Shown here one piece after another: positions 18,177 through 28,054 of a stretch of DNA of 64,000 nt. Made by a program: the position numbers and the translations under genes. This DNA is from Amycolatopsis balhimycina FH 1894 (GTDB lineage Bacteria; Actinomycetota; Actinomycetes; Mycobacteriales; Pseudonocardiaceae). The DNA lies in the NCBI RefSeq assembly GCF_000384295.1, contig NZ_KB913037.1, positions 4,722,868 to 4,786,867 of the forward strand. The letters are read 5' to 3'. Numbering within the stretch: position 1 is the first letter of the stretch; the number at the start of each line of letters is the position of its first letter. Below the pieces are notes generated by a model. The model was given only the letters and a program-made list of their open reading frames with translations. It searched no databases and was not told the origin of the DNA.

Positions 18177-18877
18177 CCCGGCAGGACGACGGCCCGGTCG
18201 CGCACGCGGTCCCACGAGGCGACGGGCACGGCGGTGAGGACGTCGTCGACGGTGGTGAACCCGCCGACAGCGGTCCTGATCTCGACGATCGCTTCGGCCG
18301 TGGCGGCGTCGAGCCCGCAAACCGAGCCGATGACAGCCGCCGGCGCGTTGTTGAGGTCGACGAGCCCGCCGTCGTCGTAGTTCCGCTGCAGGTCGGGGCG
18401 GCCGACCCGGAGGTCGCGCGCGATGAGCGGGTCGCCGAGGGCCAGCTTCCGCGCCTCGGCCCGCCGCTCTCGCGCGGCCAGTGCGGCCTCAAGGGCCGGG
18501 CCTGACCCGTCGAGTCGTTCGCCGGGGGCCTGCCGGAGGATTTCACGGCGCAGCTTGGCCTGCTGAACGCAGGCGACCACGATCACGGCGATGGCCAGCG
18601 TCGCGCCGATCATGCTGGTCAGGCTGCCGGTCGCACCGACCGTCTTGCCGTTCGCATCCGTCGGCGTCAGTGCCACCAGCACACCGATCGCCACGGCGAT
18701 CGCGGCGAAGAACACGGCCCGGACGTACAACGATTTCCGGCCCAGCCGGGCGGCGGCGTGCACGAACGGCACCCAGGCAAAAAGCCCGAACGAGGCGATG
18801 GTGACGACGAAATACCAAAGGCTCACGACACGGGCGACCGCGCTCGGCCTCGTTGCGACAGACGGTGAAGCGGACAT
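18173..18877 (-). CDS. membrane protein with C-terminal helix-hairpin-helix domain
   Basis: A 234-residue protein. Three to four TM segments lie in the first ~105 residues. The C-terminal part (about 150-234) has VDLNNAPAAVIGSVCGLDAATAEAIVEIRT, a ComEA/T2SK-type helix-hairpin-helix, which usually binds DNA or mediates protein contacts. ATG 18877 follows GGAAGGGG. Possibly a membrane-anchored DNA-binding or scaffolding protein; function not established. Confidence 0.7.
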   Translation of the reverse strand: MSASPSVATRPSAVARVVSLWYFVVTIASFGLFAWVPFVHAAARLGRKSLYVRAVFFAAIAVAIGVLVALTPTDANGKTVGATGSLTSMIGATLAIAVIVVACVQQAKLRREILRQAPGERLDGSGPALEAALAARERRAEARKLALGDPLIARDLRVGRPDLQRNYDDGGLVDLNNAPAAVIGSVCGLDAATAEAIVEIRTAVGGFTTVDDVLTAVPVASWDRVRDRAVVLPG

Positions 18878-18960
18878 GATCAGCACCCCTTCCGGCGTGC
18901 TGATATCGCCCGGCGGCGACAGTGCGTTACGAGCTCGCGCTGATCGTGATCACCGCGAAA

Positions 18961-19326
18961 TCAGGAGGTGCCGCCCACCCGGCGGATGACCTTCGCGAGG
19001 ATCCCGGACACGACGAGCCAGAAGATCGCCGCAATACCGTAGTTCACCAGGACCCGGAGCTTTCCGTCACTCGGCGTGAACAGGTCGCTGAAGCCGAGCG
19101 CCAGGCTGTCCGCCCAGGACTTGACGAACGAGACGATGCCGTTGTCCGGGTTGGCCGAGCCGACCGTGAAGATCACGTGGATCACCAGCAGCGCGGCGAA
19201 GACCAGCCCGATCCAGCGGACGATCGACGCCACCACCGAAGCCACCTTGCCCCCGGTCCGGCGCCAGTCGACGGCGGCGCGACGGGAGACGCGCGTCTCC
19301 TCCGACGACTCTGCGTGCTCACCCAT
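18961..19326 (-). CDS. small membrane protein, unknown
   Basis: A 121-residue protein with two clear TM segments (about 39-62 and 98-117) separated by a loop NPDNGIVSFVKSWADSLALG. N-terminus charged. ATG 19326 is used; longer reading is open but is antisense to leuA and not credible. Its upstream region holds the CTAC-N3-CAAGTAAC motif, shared with the hydrolase at 4989, 32 bp before the start. Confidence 0.7.
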   Translation of the reverse strand: MGEHAESSEETRVSRRAAVDWRRTGGKVASVVASIVRWIGLVFAALLVIHVIFTVGSANPDNGIVSFVKSWADSLALGFSDLFTPSDGKLRVLVNYGIAAIFWLVVSGILAKVIRRVGGTS

Positions 19327-19358
19327 GCCCGCAGTTTCGCACGGGGCCAGGCCGATTG

Positions 19359-19373
19359 CTACCCACAAGTAAC
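19359..19373. promoter_or_regulatory. CTAC-N3-CAAGTAAC motif, second copy
   Basis: Identical to 4941-4955 apart from the three central bases and similarly placed, 32 bp upstream of the membrane-protein start at 19326. It also lies in the leuA upstream region. Candidate shared operator. Confidence 0.4.
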
Positions 19374-19440
19374 TGACCGGGTAACGAATCCATCGCGGCC
19401 CGGCTTCCCTCAGCCCGCGTTCCCTGGTTATGGTGGGGTC

Positions 19441-19466
19441 GTGGCGCGTGCTCTCCTGCTTCGCTG

Positions 19467-19482
<16 letters not shown>
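19441..19482 (+). CDS. leuA leader peptide (Leu-Leu-Leu)
   Basis: A 13-codon ORF starting at GTG 19441 after GGTGGGG and reading V-A-R-A-L-L-L-R-C-R-D-G-A, with three consecutive leucine codons (CTC CTG CTT). It ends 72 bp before leuA. The last third of the ORF forms one arm of the hairpin at 19467-19504, so a ribosome stalled on the leucine codons would change folding. This is the expected layout for leucine-sensing attenuation, and leader peptides upstream of leuA are known in actinobacteria. Confidence 0.8.
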
Positions 19483-21315
<1,833 letters not shown>

Positions 21316-21328
21316 CCGAGTCTGTGCG

Positions 21329-21388
21329 CCGCCTGTCGGGTTCCTGTGAGTACCCGGTGATCAGGAGTTTTCCGGGCCCGGCAGGCGG
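21329..21388 (+). terminator. possible leuA terminator
   Basis: A 12-bp inverted repeat with one G-U pair (21329-21340 / 21377-21388) and a 36-base loop follows the leuA stop and ends just before the DedA-type gene start. The loop is long, so confidence is modest. Confidence 0.4.
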
Positions 21389-21399
21389 TTAATGGAAGC

Positions 21400-22002
21400 G
21401 TGGACGGATCGACGGCGGGACTGGTGCTGCTGTTCGTCGTCTCGCTGGTGCCGCTGCTGCCCACCGAGGTGACACTTCTCGGCATGGGCATCGCGGCGGC
21501 ACAGGGCGGGACGTCGCTCGCACTGGTGATCGCCGTGGCGAGTGCCGGGTGCCTGGCGTCCGACCAGGCGCTCTACGCCCTCGGCCGGTTCGGTGGCCGG
21601 GCGGCGCTGGACCGGCTGAGCCGGCGGAAGAAGTTCGCCGCCGGCCTCGGCCGGCTCGACGGCCGGCTGCAGCGCCATCCCCGTCCGGTGCTGGTGATCG
21701 CCCGCTGGCTGCCGTCGGGCGGGACGATCGGCGCCCTCCTCGCCGGATCGCTCCGGTGGCCGATGGCGGAGTTCTTCCCCGCCTCGGCCATTGGCGTCAC
21801 ACTCTGGACGTCGTACGTGGCCTTCCTCGGCTACGCGGGCGGCCGGATGGTCACCGAACCCGGGATCAGCCTGCTGCTCTCCCTCGGCGTGGCCCTGATC
21901 CTGGGCTCGGCGATCACCTACGGCATGAAGCGCAGCGCTGTGACAACCGGAGCTCCGCTCCGGGCCGGGGGCTCCGCCACCCGGACCCCCTTAAGCAGTT
22001 AA
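21400..22002 (+). CDS. DedA/VTT-domain membrane protein
   Basis: A 200-residue membrane protein starting at GTG 21400. It shows the VTT/DedA core: re-entrant PLLPTEVTLLGMG, then ASAGCLASDQALYALGRFGG and RWLPSGGTIGALLAGS. Such proteins move or scramble lipid carriers such as undecaprenyl phosphate or phospholipids. The last ~18 residues (GAPLRAGGSATRTPLSS) are encoded by a GC-rich hairpin element that follows the convergent peroxiredoxin gene, so the tail may be recent. The two stops share TTAA. Confidence 0.8.
   Translation: MDGSTAGLVLLFVVSLVPLLPTEVTLLGMGIAAAQGGTSLALVIAVASAGCLASDQALYALGRFGGRAALDRLSRRKKFAAGLGRLDGRLQRHPRPVLVIARWLPSGGTIGALLAGSLRWPMAEFFPASAIGVTLWTSYVAFLGYAGGRMVTEPGISLLLSLGVALILGSAITYGMKRSAVTTGAPLRAGGSATRTPLSS
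21960..21990 (-). repeat. GGGGGTCC hairpin element, copy after the peroxiredoxin gene
   Basis: Read on the minus strand, GGGGGTCCGGGTGGCGGAGC follows 8 bases after the peroxiredoxin stop and folds back on itself. Related elements follow the genes ending at 36028 and 48553. Here it also encodes the DedA C-terminal tail on the other strand. Confidence 0.5.
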
Positions 22003-22640
22003 AGCGATTTGACGGCTTCCAGCAGCTGCGCGGGCTCAGTGCGGGTCGTGTAGTCCGGGTGGACGTCGACGAACCGGATCACCCGGTCGCGGTCGACCAC
22101 CACGACCGACGGATGGGCCAGCTCCCAGCCGCCGTTGTGCTTGTCGAGGTCGGCGCCGATCTTGGCCATCGTCGGACGCACGTTCTCGCCGACCGTGAAC
22201 GTCAGCCCGAACGCGCGGGCGACGACGTTGCCGACGTCCGAGAGCACCGGGAAGCCCAGCTCGTTGGACTCCTTCACGGCCGCCGAGCCGTCCGGCAGCT
22301 GCGGGCTGATCGCGGCCAGGCGAGCCCCGTACTTCCCCAGCTCGGGAACCACTTCGGCCTGGTACGCCCGCAGCGTCAGGTTGCAGTACGGGCACCACTG
22401 CCCGCGGTAGAAAACCAGGACGGCCGGGCCGTCGGCGGTCAGGTCGCCGAGGCTGACGGCGGTGCCGTCGGCGTCCGGCAGCGTGAAGCCGGCGGCCGTC
22501 GTGCCGACCCCGGCGAACTTCGCCGGGTCCGCCGAGCCGACGAGATCGCGCTGGTGCTCGACCAGCACGTCGGCGATCTCGGCGGGCGCCACGTTCCGCA
22601 GGTTCGCGCGGATGCCGGACAGGCCTTGGTCGAGAGTCAT
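21999..22640 (-). CDS. peroxiredoxin-like (AhpC/TSA, thioredoxin-fold) protein
   Basis: A 213-residue protein with a thioredoxin fold. The active site YRGQWCPYCNLTLRAYQ has a CxxC pair, as in the AhpC/TSA-like subgroup often called PRXL. A ~45-residue N-terminal helical extension precedes the domain. It probably reduces peroxides or protein disulfides in the cytoplasm. It is divergent from a TetR gene; the 59-bp gap holds two matching operators, so it is the likely target of that repressor. Confidence 0.85.
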   Translation of the reverse strand: MTLDQGLSGIRANLRNVAPAEIADVLVEHQRDLVGSADPAKFAGVGTTAAGFTLPDADGTAVSLGDLTADGPAVLVFYRGQWCPYCNLTLRAYQAEVVPELGKYGARLAAISPQLPDGSAAVKESNELGFPVLSDVGNVVARAFGLTFTVGENVRPTMAKIGADLDKHNGGWELAHPSVVVVDRDRVIRFVDVHPDYTTRTEPAQLLEAVKSL

Positions 22641-22657
22641 GGATTCCCCCAGCTTGT

Positions 22658-22700
22658 TGTACTGATCGGTACAGTACGACTGACTGTACTATTCAGTACA
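22658..22700. promoter_or_regulatory. paired TetR operators
   Basis: Two 16-bp sites, TGTACTGATCGGTACA (22658-22673, one mismatch) and TGTACTATTCAGTACA (22685-22700, perfect 6-4-6), are spaced 27 bp centre to centre. They fill the gap between the divergent peroxiredoxin and TetR genes; the second overlaps the TetR start codon, implying autoregulation. Confidence 0.8.
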
Positions 22701-23305
22701 TGGAGGCGCAAGCGGTGGCCACGACCCCACGCGGCAAGCGGACCCGCGACGCGATCGTCGACGCGGCGGCCCAGCTGATGTACTTCGACGGCGTCGCGGG
22801 CACGAGCGTCGACAAGGTGCTCGCCAAGAGCGGCGCCGGAAAATCGCAGATGTACCACTACTTCAAGAACAAGGAGCAGCTGGTCGCGGCCGTGATCGAC
22901 CGGTACCTCGAGCAGATCCTCGGCAACCAGCCCGCGATCTTCGAGCTGCGCTCCTGGACCGATTTCGAGACGTGGACCGAGCAGATCCTGGACATCCACC
23001 GCCGCGCGGGCGGGCCGATCGCCTGCCCGCTGGGCAACCTCGCCGGAGAGGTGGGCGACAACCCGAAGCTCGCGCCGCTCGTCGACCAGGCGTACCGGAA
23101 ATGGGAGTCGTACCTGGAGCAAGGCCTGACCGCGTTGCGGGACAAGGGAGAACTCGCGCCCGGCGCCGACCCGGCGCGGCTGGCCCAGGCCGCGATGACG
23201 TCCGTCCAAGGTGGACTGTTGCTGGCCCACATCCGGCACGACATCACGCCACTCGAGGACGCCCTGCGGATCGCGCTGACGCACCTCCACAGCTTCAGGC
23301 CGTGA
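22700..23305 (+). CDS. TetR family repressor of the divergent peroxiredoxin gene
   Basis: A 201-residue TetR regulator with its helix-turn-helix at about 14-60 (AQLMYFDGVAGTSVDKVLAK, GKSQMYHYFKNKEQL) and a TetR_C-type C-terminal domain. The ATG at 22700 overlaps the second operator. A cysteine (ACPLGNLAGE) in the ligand domain might sense redox stress (inference only). It is convergent with, and overlaps by 11 bp, the LysR gene. Confidence 0.92.
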   Translation: MEAQAVATTPRGKRTRDAIVDAAAQLMYFDGVAGTSVDKVLAKSGAGKSQMYHYFKNKEQLVAAVIDRYLEQILGNQPAIFELRSWTDFETWTEQILDIHRRAGGPIACPLGNLAGEVGDNPKLAPLVDQAYRKWESYLEQGLTALRDKGELAPGADPARLAQAAMTSVQGGLLLAHIRHDITPLEDALRIALTHLHSFRP

Positions 23306-24200
23306 GCTGGGCGACCTCCGCGCGCAGCTCGTCGATCACCTTGGCGACGGCCGGGCGCTGCAGCGCACCGGTGCGGCAGACCGCCTCGATGAGCCGGGCC
23401 GCGCGGATGCCCGCGAGGGGCCGCCCGACCAGGCCACTGCCGCGACTACTGTCCATTGTGTACCTCGGCAGCAGCGCGATTCCGTGGCCCGCGGCGACCA
23501 GCCGCTCGGTGATCCGGAAGTCGTTGATCCGCTGCACCACGATCGGCCGCACCCCGGTGCGGATCGTCAGCGAGCGCAGCACGTCGTCCACCGGGAAACC
23601 GAAGTCGACGCTGATCCAGCGTTCGTCCGCCAGGTCGGCCAGCTCGACGCGACGCCGGCCGGCAAGCCGGTGGCCGGCCGGCAGCGCGACGTCGAGCGGC
23701 TCACGCAGCAGCGGCACGACGTCGAGGCGCCCGGAATCGAACTCCGGCGCGTGCTCGTCGCGGTGCGCCACGACGACGTCGTAGTCCGCGACCAGGCCGG
23801 GCACCTCCGCCGGCGTCATGTCGACATCGCGGACGTCGACCTCCAAGCCGTCGTACCCGGCGACGCGGGTCAGCAGCCCCGGCAGCAGCATCAGCCCGGC
23901 CGACTGGAAGATCGCGATCCGCACCCGCCCGCGCGGCGCGCTGCGGTAGGTGTCCAGCTCGGACTCGGCCCGCTCGAGCGCGGCGAGCACCTCGTCGGCG
24001 CGGGCGACCAGCGCGCGGCCGGCGTCGGTCAGCCGCAGGCCGCGGCCCGCCGGTTCGGTGAGCGGCAGGCCGACCTCGCCCTGCAGCGCGCGCAGCTGCT
24101 GCGAAACCGCCGACGGCGTGCAGTGCAGCGCCCGCGCGGCCGCCGTCACGCTCCCGCGGTCGGCGAACTCCCGCAGCGTGCGCAGGCGACCCAGGTCCAT
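23295..24200 (-). CDS. LysR family transcriptional regulator
   Basis: A 301-residue LysR regulator: N-terminal winged helix-turn-helix (LRTLREFADRGSVTAAARAL, TPSAVSQQLRALQ) and a C-terminal periplasmic-binding-like effector domain. It is divergent from the EamA transporter gene with an 86-bp shared region, the classic LysR arrangement, so it probably controls that exporter. The effector is unknown. Confidence 0.93.
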   Translation of the reverse strand: MDLGRLRTLREFADRGSVTAAARALHCTPSAVSQQLRALQGEVGLPLTEPAGRGLRLTDAGRALVARADEVLAALERAESELDTYRSAPRGRVRIAIFQSAGLMLLPGLLTRVAGYDGLEVDVRDVDMTPAEVPGLVADYDVVVAHRDEHAPEFDSGRLDVVPLLREPLDVALPAGHRLAGRRRVELADLADERWISVDFGFPVDDVLRSLTIRTGVRPIVVQRINDFRITERLVAAGHGIALLPRYTMDSSRGSGLVGRPLAGIRAARLIEAVCRTGALQRPAVAKVIDELRAEVAQLTA

Positions 24201-24286
24201 GGCGCCAGCGTACGTGAAGCACTGCTACAAGGTTCCTGCAGATATTCTCGCTGGTCCTTCAACGTCAAGGTTGCCAGAGTGAAGGC

Positions 24287-25177
24287 ATGCCAGCTCGCGA
24301 TCGTCTTCTCGCCGTGCTCGTCGCCGTCCTCTGGGGCCTGAACTTCCTCGCCATCCACGCCACGCTCGGCCAGTTCCCGCCGGTGTTCGCGGGTGCGCTG
24401 CGGTTCGCCGTGATCGCCATCCCGACGATCCTGTTCGTGCCGTGGCCGAAGGTGCCGGTGCGGCACCTGCTCGGCTACGGCCTCGGCTTCGGCACCGGGC
24501 AGTTCGCGTTCCTGTTCATCGCGATGGACACCGGGATGCCGACCGGGCTCGCGTCGCTGGTGCTGCAGGCTTCGGCGCCGTTCACGGTGCTCCTCGGCGC
24601 CGTCTTCCTGCGCGAACGCGTCACGCCGTACCAGCTCGCCGGGATCACGCTCGCGGTGGCAGGGATGGCCATGATCGCGTGGCAGCGGTCCGCGCACGCG
24701 GCTCTGTTGCCGATGGTCCTGACGTTGCTGGCCGCGCTGAGCTGGGCGTTCGGCAACCTCAGCACGCGGAAGGCGAAGCCGGACAACCCGCTGCACTTCA
24801 CGCTGTGGATGTCGGTGGTGCCGCCGCTGCCGATGTTCGCGCTTTCGCTGGTCATGGAAGGCCCGGCCGCGCAGTGGCGTTCGCTGACGACGCTCGGGAC
24901 GCCGACAGGCCTGACCGCGCTCGGCGGCCTGGCCTACGTCGTGCTGATCGGCACCGTCGTCGGCTCGGGCCTGTGGACGACGCTGATGCGCCGCAACCCG
25001 GCCGGCGTGGTGTCGCCGTTCTCGCTGCTGGTGCCGGTGGTCGGGCTGACGGCGTCGTTCGCGCTGCTGGGCGAGCGGCCGAGCGGCCTGGAGATCGTCG
25101 CCGCGCTGGTCGTGATCGGCGGCGTGCTCCTGGGCTCGTTGCGGCCGGCGCCCAAGCGCGAACTCGTCACCGTCTAG
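24287..25177 (+). CDS. EamA/DMT-family exporter
   Basis: A 296-residue protein with ten TM segments and two EamA repeats (about 4-125 and 140-285). Conserved pieces include WGLNFLAIHATL, LLGAVFLRERVTPYQ and FALLGERPSGLE at the ends of each half. It resembles the O-acetylserine/cysteine or drug/metabolite exporters. Probably regulated by the divergent LysR protein. It converges with a DedA gene and shares the stop sequence CTAG. Confidence 0.88.
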   Translation: MPARDRLLAVLVAVLWGLNFLAIHATLGQFPPVFAGALRFAVIAIPTILFVPWPKVPVRHLLGYGLGFGTGQFAFLFIAMDTGMPTGLASLVLQASAPFTVLLGAVFLRERVTPYQLAGITLAVAGMAMIAWQRSAHAALLPMVLTLLAALSWAFGNLSTRKAKPDNPLHFTLWMSVVPPLPMFALSLVMEGPAAQWRSLTTLGTPTGLTALGGLAYVVLIGTVVGSGLWTTLMRRNPAGVVSPFSLLVPVVGLTASFALLGERPSGLEIVAALVVIGGVLLGSLRPAPKRELVTV

Positions 25178-25812
25178 GCGGCAGTCTCTTCCTGCTTTTC
25201 CTCTTCTTCGTGCTTGCGGCCGAGGCGCTTCTTCATGACGAAGAAGACGACGCCGCCGAGGACGATCGCGGCGACCAGGCCGTACTTGGAGAAGTTGCCG
25301 AGCCACTCTTCGGCGACGACACCGAGGTAGTAGACGGCCGCGGTGGTGCCGCCCGCCCACACGATGCCGCCGGCGGCGTTCGCCAGCAGGAACTTCGGGT
25401 AGTGCATGCGCAGCGACCCGGCGAGCGGCCCGGCGAGGATGCGCAGGAACGCGATGAACCGGCCGAGGAAGACGGCCCAGACACCGCGTTTGTTGAAGAT
25501 GCGTTCGGCGTTGGCGATGTGTGTCGGCCCGAAGTGTTTCGGGAATTTCCGGCCGGCCCAGGCGAACAGCCGTTGTCCCCCGGTTTTCCCGATCAGGTAA
25601 CCGATGCTGTCGCCGATGATGGCGCCGGCACTGGCCAGGATGCCGATCCACAGCGGGTTCAGGTTGCTGTGCTGCGAGGCCAGCAGCGCCGCGCTGACCA
25701 GCACGATCTCGCCGGGGAGCGGGATACCGAGGCTCTCGATCATGATCACGGCACCGACGATCAGGTACACCGAAAGCGGCGGGATCGCCTCCAGCCATTG
25801 GTCGATGTGCAC
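25174..25812 (-). CDS. DedA family membrane protein
   Basis: A 212-residue DedA protein. The family core is visible: ESLGIPLPGEIVLVSAALLA, GDSIGYLIGKTGGQRLFAW and the VFLGRFIAFLRILAGPLAGS motif with conserved arginines. It likely recycles undecaprenyl phosphate or similar lipid carriers across the membrane. The C-terminus is charged (KHEEEEKQEETAA). It is the second, more typical DedA protein in the window. Confidence 0.9.
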   Translation of the reverse strand: MHIDQWLEAIPPLSVYLIVGAVIMIESLGIPLPGEIVLVSAALLASQHSNLNPLWIGILASAGAIIGDSIGYLIGKTGGQRLFAWAGRKFPKHFGPTHIANAERIFNKRGVWAVFLGRFIAFLRILAGPLAGSLRMHYPKFLLANAAGGIVWAGGTTAAVYYLGVVAEEWLGNFSKYGLVAAIVLGGVVFFVMKKRLGRKHEEEEKQEETAA

Positions 25813-25920
25813 TGCTCGTACCCCCTGGGTTCCGGAATCGCTTTTCCGCAGAGTACCGGGGGCGGCGCGCTGCGGGCGGCCTACTCAAGTATGGGTCCAG
25901 GTCCTCCTTCAGGCGGGGGT

Positions 25921-25963
25921 CCGGAGTTGTCCACATGGGGGTGACGCCTGTGGACAACTCCGG
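25921..25963. terminator. 15-bp inverted repeat holding two DnaA-box sequences
   Basis: Arms 25921-25935 and 25949-25963 are perfect inverted copies around 13 bases. It lies 10 bp after the sigma-factor gene, so it can act as its terminator. Each arm contains TTGTCCACA, the actinobacterial DnaA-box consensus, in opposite orientation (25927-25935 and 25949-25957). Confidence 0.65.
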
Positions 25964-25972
25964 CCGCCGCGG

Positions 25973-27166
25973 TCAGCGGCCGGCCAAGGCCGCCGCCCGG
26001 GAGCGCAGGTACGCCTGCTCCGGCAGGCTCAACGTCCGCCCGGCCGCGGCCGTGTACGCCTCCCGCGCCCCCTCGAAGTCGCCCGTCGACTCCAGCAGGT
26101 GGGCGCGCACCGCGTCCACCCGGTGGTGCACGGCCAACGCCGGGTCCGCGGCCACCGACGACAGCTCCGCCAGCCCCGCCGCGGGGCCGTGGACCTGGGC
26201 GAACGCCACCACCCGGTTCAACGTCACCATCGGGCCCGGTGCCACCACCCCCAGCAGGTCGTACAGCGTCAGGATCTCCGCCCAGTCCGTTTCCTCCGTC
26301 GAGGGTGCCTCGTCGTGGACCGTCGCGATCGCCGCCTGCAGCTGGTAGGGGCCCACCGGTGCCGAGGACAACGCCGCCGTGATCAGCGCGACGCCCTCCT
26401 TGATGAACTCGCCGTTCCAGCGGGACCGGTCCTGCTGTGCCAGCGGCACCAGCGCGCCCGTCTCGGACACCCGGGCCGGGCGGCGGGCTTCCGTCAACAG
26501 CATCAGCGCCAGCAGGCCCGTGACCTCGCCGTCCGCCGGCAGTGAGGCATGCAGCTGACGGGCCAGGCGGATCGCCTCCGTCGTCAGCTCGACGCGGTTC
26601 AGCACGTCGCCCGAGCTCGCCGTGTGGCCCTCCGTGAAGATCAGGTACAGCACCTGCAGCACCGCGGCCAGGCGCGCCGGGCGTTCCGACGCCGGCAACG
26701 CGAACCGCTCGCCGCGCAGTGACCGTTTCGCGCGGCTGATCCGCTGGCCGATCGTCGCCTCCGGGACCAGGAACGCCCGCGCGATCTCCGCCGTCGTCAG
26801 GCCGCCCACCGCGCGCAGCGTCAGCGCCACCTGCGACGGCTGCGTCAGCGACGGGTGGCAGCACAGCAGCAGCAACGTCAGCGTGTCGTCGACCCCGGAG
26901 ACCGGTGACGGGTCCGGTTGCGAAGCCACCGCCTCTTCACGCCGCTGCCGTGCCGTGTCGCTGCGCCACTGCTCGATGCGACGCCGGGACGCCGTCGTGA
27001 TCAGCCACCCTTTCGGGTGGTCCGGGATCCCCGAAGACGGCCACTGCTGCGACGCCGCCAGCAGTGCCTCCTGGACGGCGTCCTCGCACGCGTCGAAGTC
27101 GCCGTACCGCCGGGCCAGCGCCGCGAGGACCTGGGGCGCGAGCGAACGCAGGAGATCCGGGATCAC
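25973..27166 (-). CDS. ECF42-type RNA polymerase sigma factor
   Basis: A 397-residue sigma factor, much longer than ordinary ECF factors. Sigma region 2 (RRYGDFDACEDAVQEALLAA, HPKGWLITTASRRRIEQWRS) and region 4 (GLTTAEIARAFLVPEATIGQRISRAKRSL) are followed by a ~220-residue helical C-terminal extension of the ECF42 (DUF6596) type. It starts at GTG 27166, overlapping the stop of the DGPF-protein gene (GTGA), as is typical. ECF42 factors lack an anti-sigma gene and are thought to be controlled by the extension. Confidence 0.92.
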   Translation of the reverse strand: MIPDLLRSLAPQVLAALARRYGDFDACEDAVQEALLAASQQWPSSGIPDHPKGWLITTASRRRIEQWRSDTARQRREEAVASQPDPSPVSGVDDTLTLLLLCCHPSLTQPSQVALTLRAVGGLTTAEIARAFLVPEATIGQRISRAKRSLRGERFALPASERPARLAAVLQVLYLIFTEGHTASSGDVLNRVELTTEAIRLARQLHASLPADGEVTGLLALMLLTEARRPARVSETGALVPLAQQDRSRWNGEFIKEGVALITAALSSAPVGPYQLQAAIATVHDEAPSTEETDWAEILTLYDLLGVVAPGPMVTLNRVVAFAQVHGPAAGLAELSSVAADPALAVHHRVDAVRAHLLESTGDFEGAREAYTAAAGRTLSLPEQAYLRSRAAALAGR

Positions 27167-27534
27167 AGGTCCGTCCCGTGCAGCCCCATCACCGGCCGCA
27201 CCTCCACCACCCCGAACGATGCCTCCGGGATCCGCGCGGCGATCTCCAGCGCCCGGTCGAGATCCGCGCAGTCCAGCAGGTAGAAGCCGGCGAGGAACTC
27301 CTTGGCCTCCGCGAACGGCCCGTCGGTCGTCAGCGGGGCGCCCCCGGAGACGCTGACCCGCTTCGTCAGTTCCGGGAACGCGAGCCGCTCGGAGACGATA
27401 CGTTCCCCGGACGCGTCGAGGTCGTCGTTGAGCTGCTGGTAGTAGGCGAGCCCGGCCGCCTGCTGCTCGTCGCTCATCCCGGCCCACGCCGCGCGGGACT
27501 CCGGGTTGCCGTAGATCAGGACCACGTATTTCAC
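27163..27534 (-). CDS. YCII-related DGPF-domain protein
   Basis: A 123-residue ferredoxin-like (YCII) protein beginning at GTG 27534 after GGGAGG. It carries the hallmark TTDGPFAEAKEFLAGFY motif (about 69-85), the DGPF signature of proteins encoded with ECF42 sigma factors. Its biochemical role is unknown; it may be a sensor or an effector in stress. It is translationally coupled to the sigma gene. Confidence 0.92.
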   Translation of the reverse strand: MKYVVLIYGNPESRAAWAGMSDEQQAAGLAYYQQLNDDLDASGERIVSERLAFPELTKRVSVSGGAPLTTDGPFAEAKEFLAGFYLLDCADLDRALEIAARIPEASFGVVEVRPVMGLHGTDL

Positions 27535-27616
27535 GAACGCCTCCCGCTGGATGTCGAAATCCGCGTGGCGGCGCCTACGTCCCCTCCGAACGGCACCACC
27601 ACTTCAGGAGGATGGC

Positions 27617-28048
27617 ATGACCGAGCACGACGAGAAGCAGATCCGCGAACTGATGTCGGCCCGTGCGGAGGCGATGACGAAGCGTGACGCCGAGGGGCTC
27701 GCCCGGCAGTACGTGCCCGGCGTCGTCGCCTTCACCCTGGCCCCGCCGCTCGTGCACCACGGCGAAGACGTCGAAGCCCGCAAGGCCTGGTTCGCGAGCT
27801 TCGACGGCCCGATCGAGTACGAAATCCGCGACCTCGAGGTCACCGTCGGCGGCGACATCGCCTACAGCCACGCCCTCAACCGGCTCTCGACGACGCCGAA
27901 GGGGCTGCCGCAGCCGTTCGAGCTGTGGTTCCGCTCCACCGTCTGCTTCCGCAAGGAGGACGGCGAGTGGCGGATCACCCACGTGCACGACTCGACGCCG
28001 TTCTACATGGACGGCACCATGAGCGCGGCGCTGGACCTCAAGCCCTGA
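27617..28048 (+). CDS. SnoaL/DUF4440-like protein divergent from the ECF42 genes
   Basis: A 143-residue cystatin-like alpha+beta barrel of the SnoaL/YybH type (EKQIRELMSARAEAMTKRDA, EDGEWRITHVHDSTPF). ATG 27617 follows AGGAGG. The intergenic 82 bp contain TGTCGA at 27552-27557, which matches my memory of the -35 element of Streptomyces ECF42 promoters, though a clear -10 at standard spacing was not found. It may be a target of the sigma factor (inference). Confidence 0.8.
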   Translation: MTEHDEKQIRELMSARAEAMTKRDAEGLARQYVPGVVAFTLAPPLVHHGEDVEARKAWFASFDGPIEYEIRDLEVTVGGDIAYSHALNRLSTTPKGLPQPFELWFRSTVCFRKEDGEWRITHVHDSTPFYMDGTMSAALDLKP

Positions 28049-28054
28049 AACGAG

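Noticed and set aside
24201..24286. Specific LysR T-N11-A box between the LysR and EamA genes
   Set aside because: Several weak T-N11-A matches occur, none with clear dyad symmetry.
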